Origin: Macrobrachium rosenbergii
Taxonomy: Eukaryota > Arthropoda > Malacostraca > Decapoda > Palaemonidae
Direction: 5' to 3'
Assembly: GCF_040412425.1 (NCBI RefSeq)
Contig: NC_089781.1
Location: forward strand, 48,225,203 to 48,289,202
DNA: 64,000 nt
Shown here: positions 30,029 through 39,389 of the stretch, piece by piece
Numbering within the stretch: position 1 is the stretch's first letter
Layout of the letters: the number at the start of each line of letters is the position of its first letter
The notes under the pieces: model-generated
What the model was told of the DNA's origin: nothing
What the model saw: only the letters and a program-made list of their open reading frames with translations
Database searches by the model: none
Program-made: the position numbers and the translations under genes

Positions 30029-31114
30029 TCAGTGAGAGCGCATCAGGGCGGATTGGGCTTGGTCCCTGGGAAAGATAACTGTTTCCTTCGGTACCTTGTC
30101 TGATCTAATCCAGGCTTCCTCTGTTAGCCTGGCATAGCCTGGGTAGCGAGGCACCAGGTCGGGTGGAAAGAACTCCAGTTCTTCCAGACGACGAGTGCCC
30201 AAGCCCTCGATGGTCAGGGTATCATTATGCAGGGGGCGTGAAGAGCCAGCTGCCACGGGTTCCCCTATCAAAGGGGGCAGTCTGGAGGCATCCGAACAAC
30301 ATGAGACTGCTGTACTGCTCGGATTGGATAAATCCGGCGAGCAAGCTTTCCTGGGCCTGCATCCTTTGTGCCAATGACAGCACTGACTGACCAGAGGTCT
30401 CAAGCTTGAAGCAAGCTGGGAAGAAAGGTCTTGAATCCTAGCTTCAACCCTAGAGTCTAACTTCTGCATCAGAAGTTCGGCAAAAAACAGGGTCAAAGTT
30501 AGGCTGTGGAGGTTTAGCCTTGGACACCCTGGATCTCGACCCTTTGGACGGGGAGTAGCCTTACTAGAGGACGCCACTGGTTTAAGAGCCAGTGACGACC
30601 TTCTTGGAGCTGGCGGATTAGACCTTTGAGGTCTAGAGGACTTTAGTAAGTCCTTCTTTTTCAAGGATTTCACCTTGGGGACAACAGACCTAGATCTGTC
30701 CTCAAGGATAGCTGGTTTGGGGAAACCCTTGAAAGGAAGAAGGAGAAGAAGAAGGAGAACCAAAAGGGGACTACCAAAACTCTCTCCCCCTGCCTCACTT
30801 ACCACCTTACCTTCTACCTGGTGGTCCAAGTCCACGCTCATCGGCTCGAGGTGGATGTTGATGGCCGCCACCTCTTCCGCCACCTCTCCGCACAGGTTGT
30901 CTTCTTGGGAGGGTTGCATCTCTTCCCGGATCCTCTCGATGATAGGGGCGGCCAATTCCGCCGGCACTGCAGCAGAGATCCGGGCTCCGGGGTAGAGGAG
31001 ATTGCAAATCTCCTCCGACAGGACGTAAGGTTTGCCAGACGCAACGTTCCTCCCAAATCCGCCGACCCAGATCTTCAGGGTCAACAGCGAAGAGTCACGG
31101 ATGATTCGGTCAGA
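30029..31114 (-). CDS. DIRS-B' Gag N-terminal half, exon 2
   Basis: The frame starts at the predicted acceptor (intron end 31115) with Ser-Asp-Arg-Ile-Ile-Arg and stays open for about 360 codons. It begins with a conserved-looking block (Leu-Lys-Ile-Trp-Val-Gly-Gly-Phe-Gly), then acidic and Pro/Ser/Arg-rich low-complexity sequence including a poly-Leu run near 30745, and ends with the Leu-Thr-Glu-Glu-Ala-Trp and Pro-Arg-Asp-Gln-Ala-Gln block also found in DIRS-B. The poly-Leu comes from a GAAGAA-type run and could be slippage. Function is unknown beyond its place in Gag. Confidence 0.65.
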   Translation of the reverse strand, partial: SDRIIRDSSLLTLKIWVGGFGRNVASGKPYVLSEEICNLLYPGARISAAVPAELAAPIIERIREEMQPSQEDNLCGEVAEEVAAINIHLEPMSVDLDHQVEGKVVSEAGGESFGSPLLVLLLLLLLPFKGFPKPAILEDRSRSVVPKVKSLKKKDLLKSSRPQRSNPPAPRRSSLALKPVASSSKATPRPKGRDPGCPRLNLHSLTLTLFFAELLMQKLDSRVEARIQDLSSQLASSLRPLVSQCCHWHKGCRPRKACSPDLSNPSSTAVSCCSDASRLPPLIGEPVAAGSSRPLHNDTLTIEGLGTRRLEELEFFPPDLVPRYPGYARLTEEAWIRSDKVPKETVIFPRDQAQSALMRSH

Positions 31115-31225
31115 CTGTAAGAAAGGGCAGGATTTACTGAGAATATTCTCCAATTACCCGTATATGTCTATATAAGTCATTAAAGTCAAAAAGAGACTAA
31201 AGGTTAGCGGTCTCTTAAAACTTAC
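31115..31225 (-). other. Probable 111-bp intron in DIRS-B' Gag
   Basis: On the minus strand the donor reads TCG|GTAAGT (31225) and the acceptor CCCTTTCTTACAG (31115). The polypyrimidine tract is strong. Splicing would join the exon-1 frame ending Val-Asp-Glu-Ser to Ser-Asp-Arg in phase 0. Spliceosomal introns have been described in DIRS-like elements, so this is plausible, but no transcript evidence is available here. Confidence 0.55.
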
Positions 31226-31397
31226 CGACTCATCCACCACTAGCTTCGTACAGAGCGTAGCAGACTTCACAGCCATCCGGATGCCAAACGACCAGGTCCC
31301 CAACGTGGACCGAGCAGCTGGAGTGCGACCGGCACACCTCGTGTCCACAGGGTTGTTGGAGAACCGCTGTGCACCCTGGCTCCTGACAGCGTACCAT
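31226..31397 (-). pseudogene. DIRS-B' Gag exon 1, Cys/His-rich
   Basis: Starting from a Met at 31397 the frame reads Met-Val-Arg-Cys and continues with a dense Cys/His pattern (C-x4-C, then C-G-H-x2-C-x2-H-x3-C, then C-x2-C), suggesting a small zinc-binding module. The last ten codons before the donor are in a different frame, so one base is missing or extra near 31240. An upstream in-frame Met at 31430 is also possible; 31397 was preferred because the Cys-rich block starts directly after it. Confidence 0.5.
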
Positions 31398-31439
31398 CTG
31401 TAAGTGGTGGCGGTACATGAGTAACGTCAAGGCAAGGCC

Positions 31440-31640
31440 CGCCGGAGTAGGTCCGGTGGTAATAGGCTATCTTAACATAGATTATGAGTGATGAAACATG
31501 CGTGTCATCAGGTAAAACCCGCTGGAATTGAATCGGTGCAGTACAAGACTAATACACAGATTTATGGGTGATGAAACATGCGGGTCATCAGGTAAAACCG
31601 CGAATTGAATCTGGTAGTACAGAATAATAAACATAGGTTA
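31440..31640. repeat. Two-copy ~80-bp tandem repeat in DIRS-B' leader
   Basis: The segment ATGAGTGATGAAACATGCG...GTCATCAGGTAAAAC recurs as ATGGGTGATGAAACATGCGG...GTCATCAGGTAAAAC, about 80 bases apart. It lies in the leader between Gag exon 1 and the 5' terminal repeat. Confidence 0.65.
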
Positions 31641-32215
31641 TGCTACAGAATGGCCAACTACTAATTATGTAAACATAAGTACTCTAAGATAGTCTGGCGC
31701 TATGGTACTCCGCTGTGATTTGCCACGGAAATCTCGTTATGTCACATATTATGGAAACTGCATAAAGTGGCGGAAAGGAGTGTTCGCATATGGCCCAACT
31801 CTCAATCGCCCAGGGCGGGAACCACATAGTGAAAGCGCCAACTAACCGAAAACCAAACCCACCGGAGTGATAACATGGACGATAACAATGAAAGATCCAA
31901 CTAACCTGGCGGAGACTGAACATAGCGGAACTCATGCTTGCATCCCTGGGACAGTGTTCGACGCTCCAGCTATAACTGTGAAAAGCGAGCAAACGAAACA
32001 CCGCCCGATAAGGGAAAGGTAGCAGAGTGGCGGAAACCCGGCAAACAGCGACTAGACGGGTGGGTAGCACCCTCTGGAAGCTGAATGAAAACTCCCCACG
32101 GGTGCCGAACATAGCGGTTGGTTTCCCTCTGCTAGGAAGATGCCTGGGTCACTCCCAAAAGCTAACTGATCAGGTAAAGAAGGACTAGGCTACATACATG
32201 AAATAACCTGTGCAA
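31641..32215 (-). other. DIRS-B' leader, non-coding
   Basis: There is no credible gene. A 142-codon frame at 32112-31684 is compositionally odd and contains no recognisable domain. Several short GGCGGAA and ATAGCGG motifs recur. It is probably 5' untranslated sequence of the element. Confidence 0.45.
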
Positions 32216-32560
32216 CCTTCGATCCCAGCCTACCCTCCAAAACCAAAACTTTTTGGCTTGGTCAGGAAGGCCAGAATGAGCGCTACAGGTGAGGGGGGGG
32301 GAGAGGAACCTCGCATAACCTAGCCACACCCTCCAAAACCGACAGCCTGGTCAGGTGGAAGACTATGAATTGAGGAGACCCTTCACTATTCTAACCTCAC
32401 CCTCCAAAACCTCACGGCCTGGTCAGGTGGGCTAAGGGGGAAGAGCAACTCCCTCACTAGCCTAACCTCACCTTCCAAAACCTAACGGCCTGGTCAGGTG
32501 GGCCAAGAGAGAACGAGGAACTCCCTCACAAACCTAACATCTCCCTCCAAAACTTAGCAA
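32216..32560. repeat. Minisatellite, ~70-bp unit, about five copies
   Basis: The core CCCTCCAAAACC...GGCCTGGTCAGGTGG repeats about every 70 bases from 32230 to 32545, with spacer text such as GAGCAACTCCCTCAC. It lies next to the 5' terminal repeat of DIRS-B' and may be an internal tandem repeat of the element. Confidence 0.75.
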
Positions 32561-32574
32561 TACTTATACCTAGA

Positions 32575-32640
32575 AATCAGTGCTAATGGACTATTTCACT
32601 GGGTGACACAGGTCGGGCCCAGAAATCCTATTGTTATTTC
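32575..32640 (-). repeat. DIRS-B/B' 5' terminal repeat
   Basis: ACTATTTCACTGGGTGACAC at 32589 is the counterpart, in the same orientation as the outer end, of the sequence complementary to the second half of the internal region at 22800-22840. It marks the 5' end of the minus-strand element. A diverged copy is at 54200. Confidence 0.6.
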
Positions 32641-33254
32641 TGTTATCTAATGTATGAAAAAAATAATTATTACAGCCTCAAAACACAAATTAGTTCCTTG
32701 AACTTGTGCTGTCTGGCAAACATCAGTCTGTCTAGCATGGAAAAAATCTTTTTTTTTTCTTTCTCTCACGTACTCTAACTACTGTAAACTACAATTACTA
32801 TAATAAGATATAAATTTAAGATATTTTACAGCAGTATTATTTTTTAAGTGGTAGGCCTATGCTGTTATTATACTTAAGCTATCATCACACTGTTCCTAAA
32901 CATGTTAGGCTACTTGAATATAGTATCTTTAGTCTTTAGTCACTTTCTGTGTATATTACTGATGCTGAAATTTTAAGCACATACTAAAGATACGGTGCAA
33001 CATTAAGTTAACTTAAGTCAGATGTAAAGCACATTATTGGTTGTTTACATTTAAATGCAAACTACAAATCATCAGTATTGCTGAAGATTGTGTTGGAGGT
33101 AGGCTGAGGAAACAGCAGGCGAAAGAGGAAAGTTGTTGAAAGCTAATGAAGTTCAGTGTTCAGCAGAGATGCAATGGCCAATGATTAGCTATTTTTATGG
33201 AGGAAAGATGACAGGGTATGTATTGTTATTTACTAATAACTTATATATAATGGT

Positions 33255-33795
33255 TAACCCTTAAGGGGACTGGCTAAATATATATCAAGCACACTCCCAG
33301 TCCGGGCAAACTTTAAGGTTGGCCAATTTAAGAAAAAACATATCATTGGAAAGAGGAAGATGTGCAAATGAACATGGTGTAAGAATAAAATTCAAAAAAT
33401 TTTTTCCTACCTTCCACAGGAAGTTGAAAGTGACTATTTACAACCCTGTGTAGGGCCTCTTTTACAAGACACTCATAAAAATATGTTAATTTTACCAAGT
33501 TATGCATGTTTTTCTAATAATTTATTTTACTTTATTTTGTAAAATTATAATTACAGCTCACACAATATCATAACAGATAAGAACTAAAACCAGTAACAAA
33601 TTCTGAGTATATTTGTTGTAAAATACTTATGAGGTTTACTGAGATGGGGAGATGCAGTAACTTTTTGTGAGGTACATGTACATGCTTTTTCTAATATTTC
33701 TTTGCAAAATTTCAATTATAGTTGACATACTGTCATAAAAGATAAGAACTAAAACCAGCAATTGCTGGGTATATTTATGAACAAATAAATAAAAA
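33255..33795 (+). repeat. Dispersed ~530-bp repeat, copy 1
   Basis: It starts near a GGGGACTGGCTAAATATAT context and ends at GGGTATATTTATGA. It matches 34020-34535 over its length, including GGCAAACTTTAAGGTTGGCC and a pair of internal ~190-bp subrepeats with GATAAGAACTAAAA. Confidence 0.75.
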
Positions 33796-34019
33796 GACGT
33801 CCTGGAGTTGCAGAGAGGCAGCACATCCCCTATGAAATCTCAAGGCATACTGATCCATGTCTCTCCCTGCTGAACCAAATAGTTGCCATAAGTCATTTAT
33901 GGCCCACTGAAGTGCTATGAACATCTTTCCCGCTAAATTCATTAAAAAAAGTATGGCACAAAATATGATTACTCATATGAGGATTCCTGTCCATCACCCA
34001 AAACCTGTTATAGATACTC

Positions 34020-34535
34020 ATTATCCTTTAAGGAATGGGCTAAATTTATATCATGCAACCCCCCAGGACTGGGCAAACTTTAAGGTTGGCCACTTTAAGA
34101 AAGCGGAAGATATGCAAAATGCACGTGGAGTAAGAAAAAAAATTCGAAAAGATTTTCCCTACCTTCCATGGGAAGCTGAAAGTGACTATTTACAACCATG
34201 TGTGGGGCCCCTTTCACAAAACACTCATAAATTTTACCAAGTTATACATGATTTTTCTAATAATTTTATTTTACTTTGTAAAATTATAATTACAGCTCAC
34301 ACAATATCATAACAAATAAGAAATAAAATCAGTAACAAATTCTGAGTACAGTATAGTAAATATGTTGTAAAATATTACGTAAATTTACTGAGATCGGGAA
34401 ATCAGTAAATTTTTCTTGGATTTATAAATGTTTTTCTAATATATCTTTGCAAAATTACAATTATAACTGACATCATATCGTAAAAGATAAGAACTAAAAT
34501 TAACAACAATCCCTGGGTATATTTATGAGTGTTAC
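34020..34535 (+). repeat. Dispersed ~530-bp repeat, copy 2
   Basis: It is a tandem-like second copy of 33255-33795, with the same order of motifs and about 80-85% similarity by eye. A further copy set lies in 54845-56680. Confidence 0.75.
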
Positions 34536-35066
34536 AACCCTCGGGGTTGTTATGCAAGTTCTTAAATTATGATAGAGTTGTTGTCAGTAATAAATGTAAC
34601 TCAGTGCTAAAGGTCAGTGGAAACAAACGCCCAAGAAAACTTAACAATATTTGATACCTAATAAATACAAAAATTAAATCAACCTTGTGGGATATAATAA
34701 ACACTTCAAAACCTTGGTAACAACCAGGAAGGACAAATACCGGTCCTTAGAATCACACTGGATTCCCTAAAACTAAGAAAGTGTGATTCCTTAAAACTAA
34801 GAAAGCTAAACCCTATCAAAGAATGGTAAATAATAAGGAGGAAGTGACAATTATTAATAAATAACTTGTTTGGATCCAACTCTTTTGCTGGCCAGACCAA
34901 AAACTATCCTAATGCTAAATCAAAGGAAGAAGGAAGGCAGAGTAAACAAAACAAGAAAATAATTATAATCCCTACCTATTGTCACAAAGCTAAGTAAGTG
35001 AAACCTTGTCTAGAACATATATGACCTCATCGGGTGACGTAATAAAGTCACAGCATAAACACGACA

Positions 35067-35070
<4 letters not shown>

Positions 35071-35148
<78 letters not shown>
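35071..35148. repeat. (TA)n microsatellite
   Basis: An uninterrupted alternating TA run of about 78 bases sits directly outside the 5' LTR. Frames reading Tyr-Ile repeats here are meaningless. Confidence 0.95.
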
Positions 35149-35150
<2 letters not shown>

Positions 35151-35152
<2 letters not shown>

Positions 35153-35487
35153 TGTATGGCATCAAATCGCCTCTCCATCCTTGTGTTTCGCTCCTCATAT
35201 GTACATTAATCACGTCATATATGTTACTTGCTATTATTTCAGATTCTTTATGTATCTCATTGTATGCATCAATGTATGGCCTTTCCACTGATATCATTAT
35301 ATATCTGCCTTTTACATGTTCTGTAACACATTATATATGTCTTGTTATGCCTGTTAACAATTTCTGTATGGACGCAGCGGGGCCCTCAGGTCGCCCACTT
35401 CCTTTCCATCTGCTTTCCGCATTATAAACACCTGTCGAGAATAATAAAGAATCAGTCTTTCACTTCTGACATTTCTTGAACCTCACA
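35151..35487 (+). repeat. Gypsy-D 5' LTR
   Basis: It starts TGTGTATGG and ends CCTCACA, and matches 40042-40348 throughout. It contains TATAAA at 35423-35428 and AATAAA at 35443-35448, so promoter and polyadenylation signal lie only ~15 bases apart near its 3' end, as in compact LTRs. Confidence 0.85.
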
Positions 35488-35488
35488 C

Positions 35489-35510
35489 TTGTGACCCCAG
35501 AGTGACAGGT
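35489..35510 (+). promoter_or_regulatory. Gypsy-D primer-binding site
   Basis: TTGTGACCCCAGAGTGAC directly follows the LTR. It resembles the complement of the 3' end of tRNA-Trp (TGGTGACCCCGACGTGA), with a T/G change in the CCA complement and small mismatches after the CCCC. Confidence 0.5.
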
Positions 35511-35589
35511 AGTGCAGTTTTGGCCCAGCCATTAACGGACTAAAAACGGCCGCACCCTACCATCAGGGAGACTTTAGCGGACTAATAGT

Positions 35590-36390
35590 AAAGATGTCGG
35601 AAGCTGAACTTCATTGTGAACCCGCAAGCATTGTCTGTATGTCCCTCTCGCCAACAAAGCCAGACACGATCAAACTTCCTCCATTTTCGTGGCAGAACAC
35701 AGCATCATGATTCCTGCACACAGACGCGCACTTTCGCGTGGTGCGCATCTCAGATGATGCTGTCAAATCCAATGTCACCATGACGGCGCTCCCAAAAGAG
35801 GTGTTCAACAGAATCTCCCCTGGCTCGACGCGCAGCTGGACAAGGTCACATATGCGGCCTTGAAGGATAAACTCATCCAAACTTACTCCATGCCCGTGAC
35901 CCAGAGAGCGCAGTGCGCACTCGACCTATTATCCCAGCCCCTCAGAGAAGCATCACCCAGAGAAGCCTGGGACGAACTACGGGGTCGGTAACACTGCCGG
36001 GCTGCGACAAAAATGGGAGGGAGAGGAAGGCAGACTTAATGAGAGCAATCTTCCTTCGGTGCCTCATGCAGGAAGTTAGGGGCCAGATAAAAGATGCAGA
36101 TGCCCTCGACATGGATGCTTTAGTCGGCGTCACTCAGAAAATACACGAGGCCATCAAGGCCTTGAAACACGCTGCCGCCACCTCCTGGGAGCCTGCAGTC
36201 TGACGGAGGAGAACGACGACAGCGAGGGAGACACCAACGCCGTTTACAAGAAGAAGACACCATTCAGGGAACACAGGACATGGTCAAACCTGGCGTGGTG
36301 CTTCTTCCATAGAAAATTCAGCACCAACACCAGGAACTGCAGACCTCCTGTTCCTTTAAAAAAAATGACAAAAGTAGTCACAAAGTAACA
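35590..36390 (+). pseudogene. Gypsy-D Gag
   Basis: A start Met-Ser-Glu-Ala-Glu-Leu at about 35594 leads into Lys-Leu-Pro-Pro-Phe, then after a frame change to a capsid-like segment with Tyr-Ala-Ala-Leu-Lys-Asp-Lys-Leu-Ile near 35855 and Arg-Ala-Ile-Phe-Leu-Arg-Cys-Leu near 36042. The end carries Cys-Phe-Phe-His-Arg-Lys-Phe and Asn-Cys-Arg-Pro-Pro (36300-36350), a CHCC-type knuckle whose last Cys is lost by a one-base deletion in this copy. Gag would form the particle core. Confidence 0.65.
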
Positions 36391-36393
36391 GCA

Positions 36394-36855
36394 GTGGCCG
36401 TGAAATCCAACTCCCCCCAACCAGCAGGCTTCTTTATCAGAGACGAAATTTTGACAGGGCACCTGCTAGTAGATACAGGAGCAATGCAGTCGGTCTTCCC
36501 GTCATCCAAGGAAGATTTAGAAAAGATACCTGACCCAACACCCACCCTCATAGCAGCAAACGGAACTCTCATCCACACGTATGGTACAAACGACCTGGAC
36601 TGTCTCAATTCTGGGCTGCAGATACCACTGGCCCTTCGTCATCACGGAAGTCAAGTTTCCCCTGCTGGGTGCAGACTTCCTAGGGCACCACGGACTTCCT
36701 CGACACAGGAACCTGCCACTCCCGTCAGCTCTCCACCGGATCTGGAATGCCCGCCATCTGCTCCACAGCCCCCAACGGCTACATGTCCATCCAGGAGTAC
36801 CGGACGTATTCAAACCAGAGCTACGCCAGTCACTAGGGGCTTCAGCAAAGCATAG
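36394..36855 (+). pseudogene. Gypsy-D aspartic protease
   Basis: The frame contains Leu-Leu-Val-Asp-Thr-Gly-Ala near 36467, the Asp-Thr-Gly catalytic triad of retroviral-type proteases, followed by Leu-Ile-Ala-Ala-Asn-Gly-Thr near 36549. The second half shifts frame at about 36600. It would process Gag-Pol. Confidence 0.75.
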
Positions 36856-36869
36856 CATCTTCCATCATG

Positions 36870-37560
36870 TCATCACGACGGGCCCACCGACCCGTGTCAA
36901 GTTCTGACAACTGTCTCCCAAAAGTTACAAGACGCCAAACGAGCCTTCGCAGAGATGGAACGGATGGGCATCTACAAAAAGCATCAAGCCCATGGGTGTC
37001 TCCCCTCCACATGGTAAAGAAGTCCGATGGTTCATGGAGGCTCTGGGGACTATTGGCGCTTAAATTTACTGAAAATACCAGACCACTACCCCTCCCTCAC
37101 ATGCAAGACCTGACGGGCGCCCTCCACGGAGTGAAGGTTTTCTCAAGATGGACCTGCTGAAGTCATACTTCCAAGTCATTGTGCATCCCGGACAGACACC
37201 CCCAAAGACCGCCATCATCACGCCCTTCGGGATTTATACATTTTCTATTCCACCTTCAGTCTCAGGAACGCAGGTGCCACATTCCAGTGCCTGATGGACA
37301 CCATCTTGGGGGATCTGCCTTTCTGCATTTGCTACGTTGACAACTTTCTCATCTTCTCCAGGTCCCCAGAGGAACACCTTCGCCATGTCCGCGCCATCCT
37401 GAAATGTCTGCAGGAGAGCGAACTAGTTGTCAGGTTCGACAAATGCATTTTTGGGACAGAAAAAGTAGACTTTCTCAGGCATGAGATTTCCCCAGCAGGA
37501 GTGCACCCCAGGCCTCTAAAGTAAAATATACAGAGAATTTCCCGAAACCACAAACCATCA
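36870..37560 (+). pseudogene. Gypsy-D reverse transcriptase, YVDN active site
   Basis: Pieces in changing frames show Lys-Ala...Met-Gly-Ile near 36960, Pro-Asp-His-Tyr-Pro near 37080, Ala-Thr-Phe-Gln-Cys-Leu-Met-Asp near 37275, and Tyr-Val-Asp-Asn-Phe-Leu near 37333. The second catalytic Asp is Asn here and also in the copy at 59499. The end (37400-37520) has Val-Asp-Phe-Leu-Arg-His, the usual Gly replaced by Arg. Confidence 0.75.
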
Positions 37561-38130
37561 AGGTCCTTCAGGAGTTTCTCAGGATGATAAACTACTACCG
37601 ATGTTTCATCTCAGATGTCGCCCGCACTATGTACCCCCTGACATCAACCCTGAAGGGCAAGCCCAAAAACACTGACCTGGGAGGCTCCGCAGCAGCAGGC
37701 ATTCATAGAAACAAACACAGTCCTCGCCAATGCCACTACCTTGACTCGACCACAACCCCGCAGCCGCCTTCAGACTGACAATGGACGCCAGCAACATCGC
37801 CTGTGGTGCAGTGCTTGAGCAACTAGTGAATGGCGCCCCCCAACCCTTGGCCTTCTTCAGCCACAAGTTTTCGCCAGCAGAGACCTGTTATAGCGCCTTC
37901 AACAGTGAGCTGCTGGCTGTCTACCAGGCTGTGAGACACTTCAAGTACCTGCTGGAGGGGACCAAATTCACGATCCTAACAGATCACAAACCCTTGGTGC
38001 ACACATTTGCAAAGCCAGGAGATGCGAGGCCTGCAAGGCAACAGCGACACCTGACCGCCATCTCCGAATCGGGTGCACCATCAACTACATCCCTGGCAGG
38101 AAGAACCCAGTAGCTGACACCCTGTCGAGA
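37560..38130 (+). pseudogene. Gypsy-D RNase H
   Basis: A 110-codon frame from 37781 reads Met-Asp-Ala-Ser (first Asp), Ala-Val-Leu-Glu, Phe-Phe-Ser-His-Lys-Phe, Glu-Leu-Leu-Ala-Val-Tyr (Glu) and Leu-Thr-Asp-His-Lys-Pro-Leu (Asp) near 37978. These are the typical Gypsy RNase H landmarks. The last Asp segment (Ala-Asp-Thr-Leu-Ser-Arg near 38110) follows after a frame change. Confidence 0.8.
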
Positions 38131-38763
38131 ACAGAAATCAATTCGCTTCACCTCAGCATTGACTACGAGGACCTGGCAAAAGAACAAGCAGCAGACCCAG
38201 AGACGGCAGACTACAGAACGGCAGTGACGACTCTAAAGTGGGTAGGTGTGCCTTAGGAAACTCTAACACAACTCTCCTCTGCGACACCAGCACAGGCTGC
38301 CCCCGCCCCCTAGTACCCGCCTCAAGGAGGAAGCAGGCGTTCGACAGTCCACGGCCTCTGCCATCCATCAGGGCGCACAATGGTGCGCCTCATGACTGAC
38401 AAGTTCGTCTGGCATGGCATCAACAAGGACGTTCAACAGTGGGCATGGCGCTGCATCCCATGCCAGGCGACTTCCCCAGCCTCGTCGGCGCTTCAACATC
38501 CACATCAATGTCGTCGGGCCTCTTCCACAGTCAGGAGGAGCCAGATACCTCCTGACGATCATACACCACTCCACCCACTGGCCCAAGGCAACCCCACAGA
38601 GAAGGCATCAACAGCGTCATGCGCAGAGGCCCTCCTCTCCAGTTGGATCAGCCATTTTTGTGGAGTGCCAGACAGCATCACTACAGACAGGGGTCCCTTG
38701 GCACGCCTGATGGGTACAACACTACTGTACACAGCACAACTGCCTACAACCCCTTTAAGGCAG

Positions 38764-39389
38764 CTCTCATGCAGTGTTGCCAAATCGTGGAGAAACGACC
38801 AAAATTGCGGAGAAGATTCGAGGGGGTTATTGAATGCAGAGCTGAAGTCTGTACTCAACGGAGCTGTAGGTCCACATATATATTTATGCTTTTAAAATGT
38901 TTTTCCATCAATAAAAACTAATTAAAATTATAACTCTGTTTCATTAACCACATTACACAAATTTAATATTTTTGAAAATACTAATATTTTTTGAAAACGA
39001 ACCATTTTCACTAGTCTTGAGTGTTTAAGCGCCCTGCAGATACATACAATTAATTAAGACCCGATTGTGACAACAGCAGATGACGTAGCCTAAATGTGAT
39101 GTCCTACAATACATTCATTCTTTAGGTCCAGCAAATCTTCAATTTGCCTTTATAAGTTAGTAAAGTTTGGTTAATTTGTGAATTAATCTTAGGATGAAGA
39201 CTGACTTTACATTATTGTAAACTTAGTCATGTTTAATGAGTTTTTACAAAACAATTGCAAATCTGTATTAGGCAATTGCATTAGTTGAAGTGATTCAACT
39301 GATTATAACATTGCAGCAACTCTACACCACCCTGGTGCGGAGTTAGTTTCTCTGTAATGTGCAGACTTCGCAGCAACCCTGCTCTCATG
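38764..39389. repeat. 8-bp target-site duplication CTCTCATG
   Basis: CTCTCATG occurs at 38764-38771 and again at 39382-39389, exactly flanking the MITE. It was created from one integrase site; 8 bp is the hAT superfamily target length. Confidence 0.85.
38772..39381. mobile_element. hAT-like MITE inserted in integrase
   Basis: A 610-bp AT-rich insertion starts CAGTGTTGCCA and ends GCAGCAACCCTG, so the terminal inverted repeats agree at about nine of the first ten positions. It is bounded by the perfect 8-bp duplication. It has no ORF of note. CAGNGTTGC-type ends plus an 8-bp target duplication are characteristic of hAT elements. Confidence 0.8.

Larger units (their letters stand above)
27250..32640 (-). 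mobile_element. DIRS1-like retrotransposon DIRS-B' (3'-truncated sister element)
   Basis: From 32640 downwards it has a 5' terminal repeat, tandem-repeat leader, Gag with a probable intron, RT and RNase H, and stops at about 27250 within the recombinase N-terminal region where DIRS-B Gag begins. Protein-level similarity to DIRS-B is high but clearly below that of the three DIRS-B copies to one another, so it is a sister subfamily or older copy. Its recombinase catalytic domain and 3' repeat are missing. DIRS-B lacks the complementary 5' part, so the pair looks like the product of one recombination between adjacent elements. Confidence 0.8.
32641..35070. other. AT-rich non-coding region with internal duplications
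   Basis: No gene is supported; the longest frames are AT-rich chance frames. The stretch contains two copies of a ~530-bp repeat (listed separately) and is duplicated as a whole at 54270-57250. Confidence 0.6.

Noticed and set aside
30675..30995. Plus-strand Arg-rich frame of 106 codons
   Set aside because: It is antisense to the DIRS-B' Gag exon; the Arg run mirrors the GAAGAA repeat.
31684..32112. A 142-codon minus-strand frame in the DIRS-B' leader
   Set aside because: There is no domain, composition is unusual, and it lies in a region of short repeats between the terminal repeat and Gag.
34990..35297. Open frames of 62-95 codons reading Tyr-Ile repeats on both strands
   Set aside because: They are translations of the (TA)n microsatellite and its flanks.
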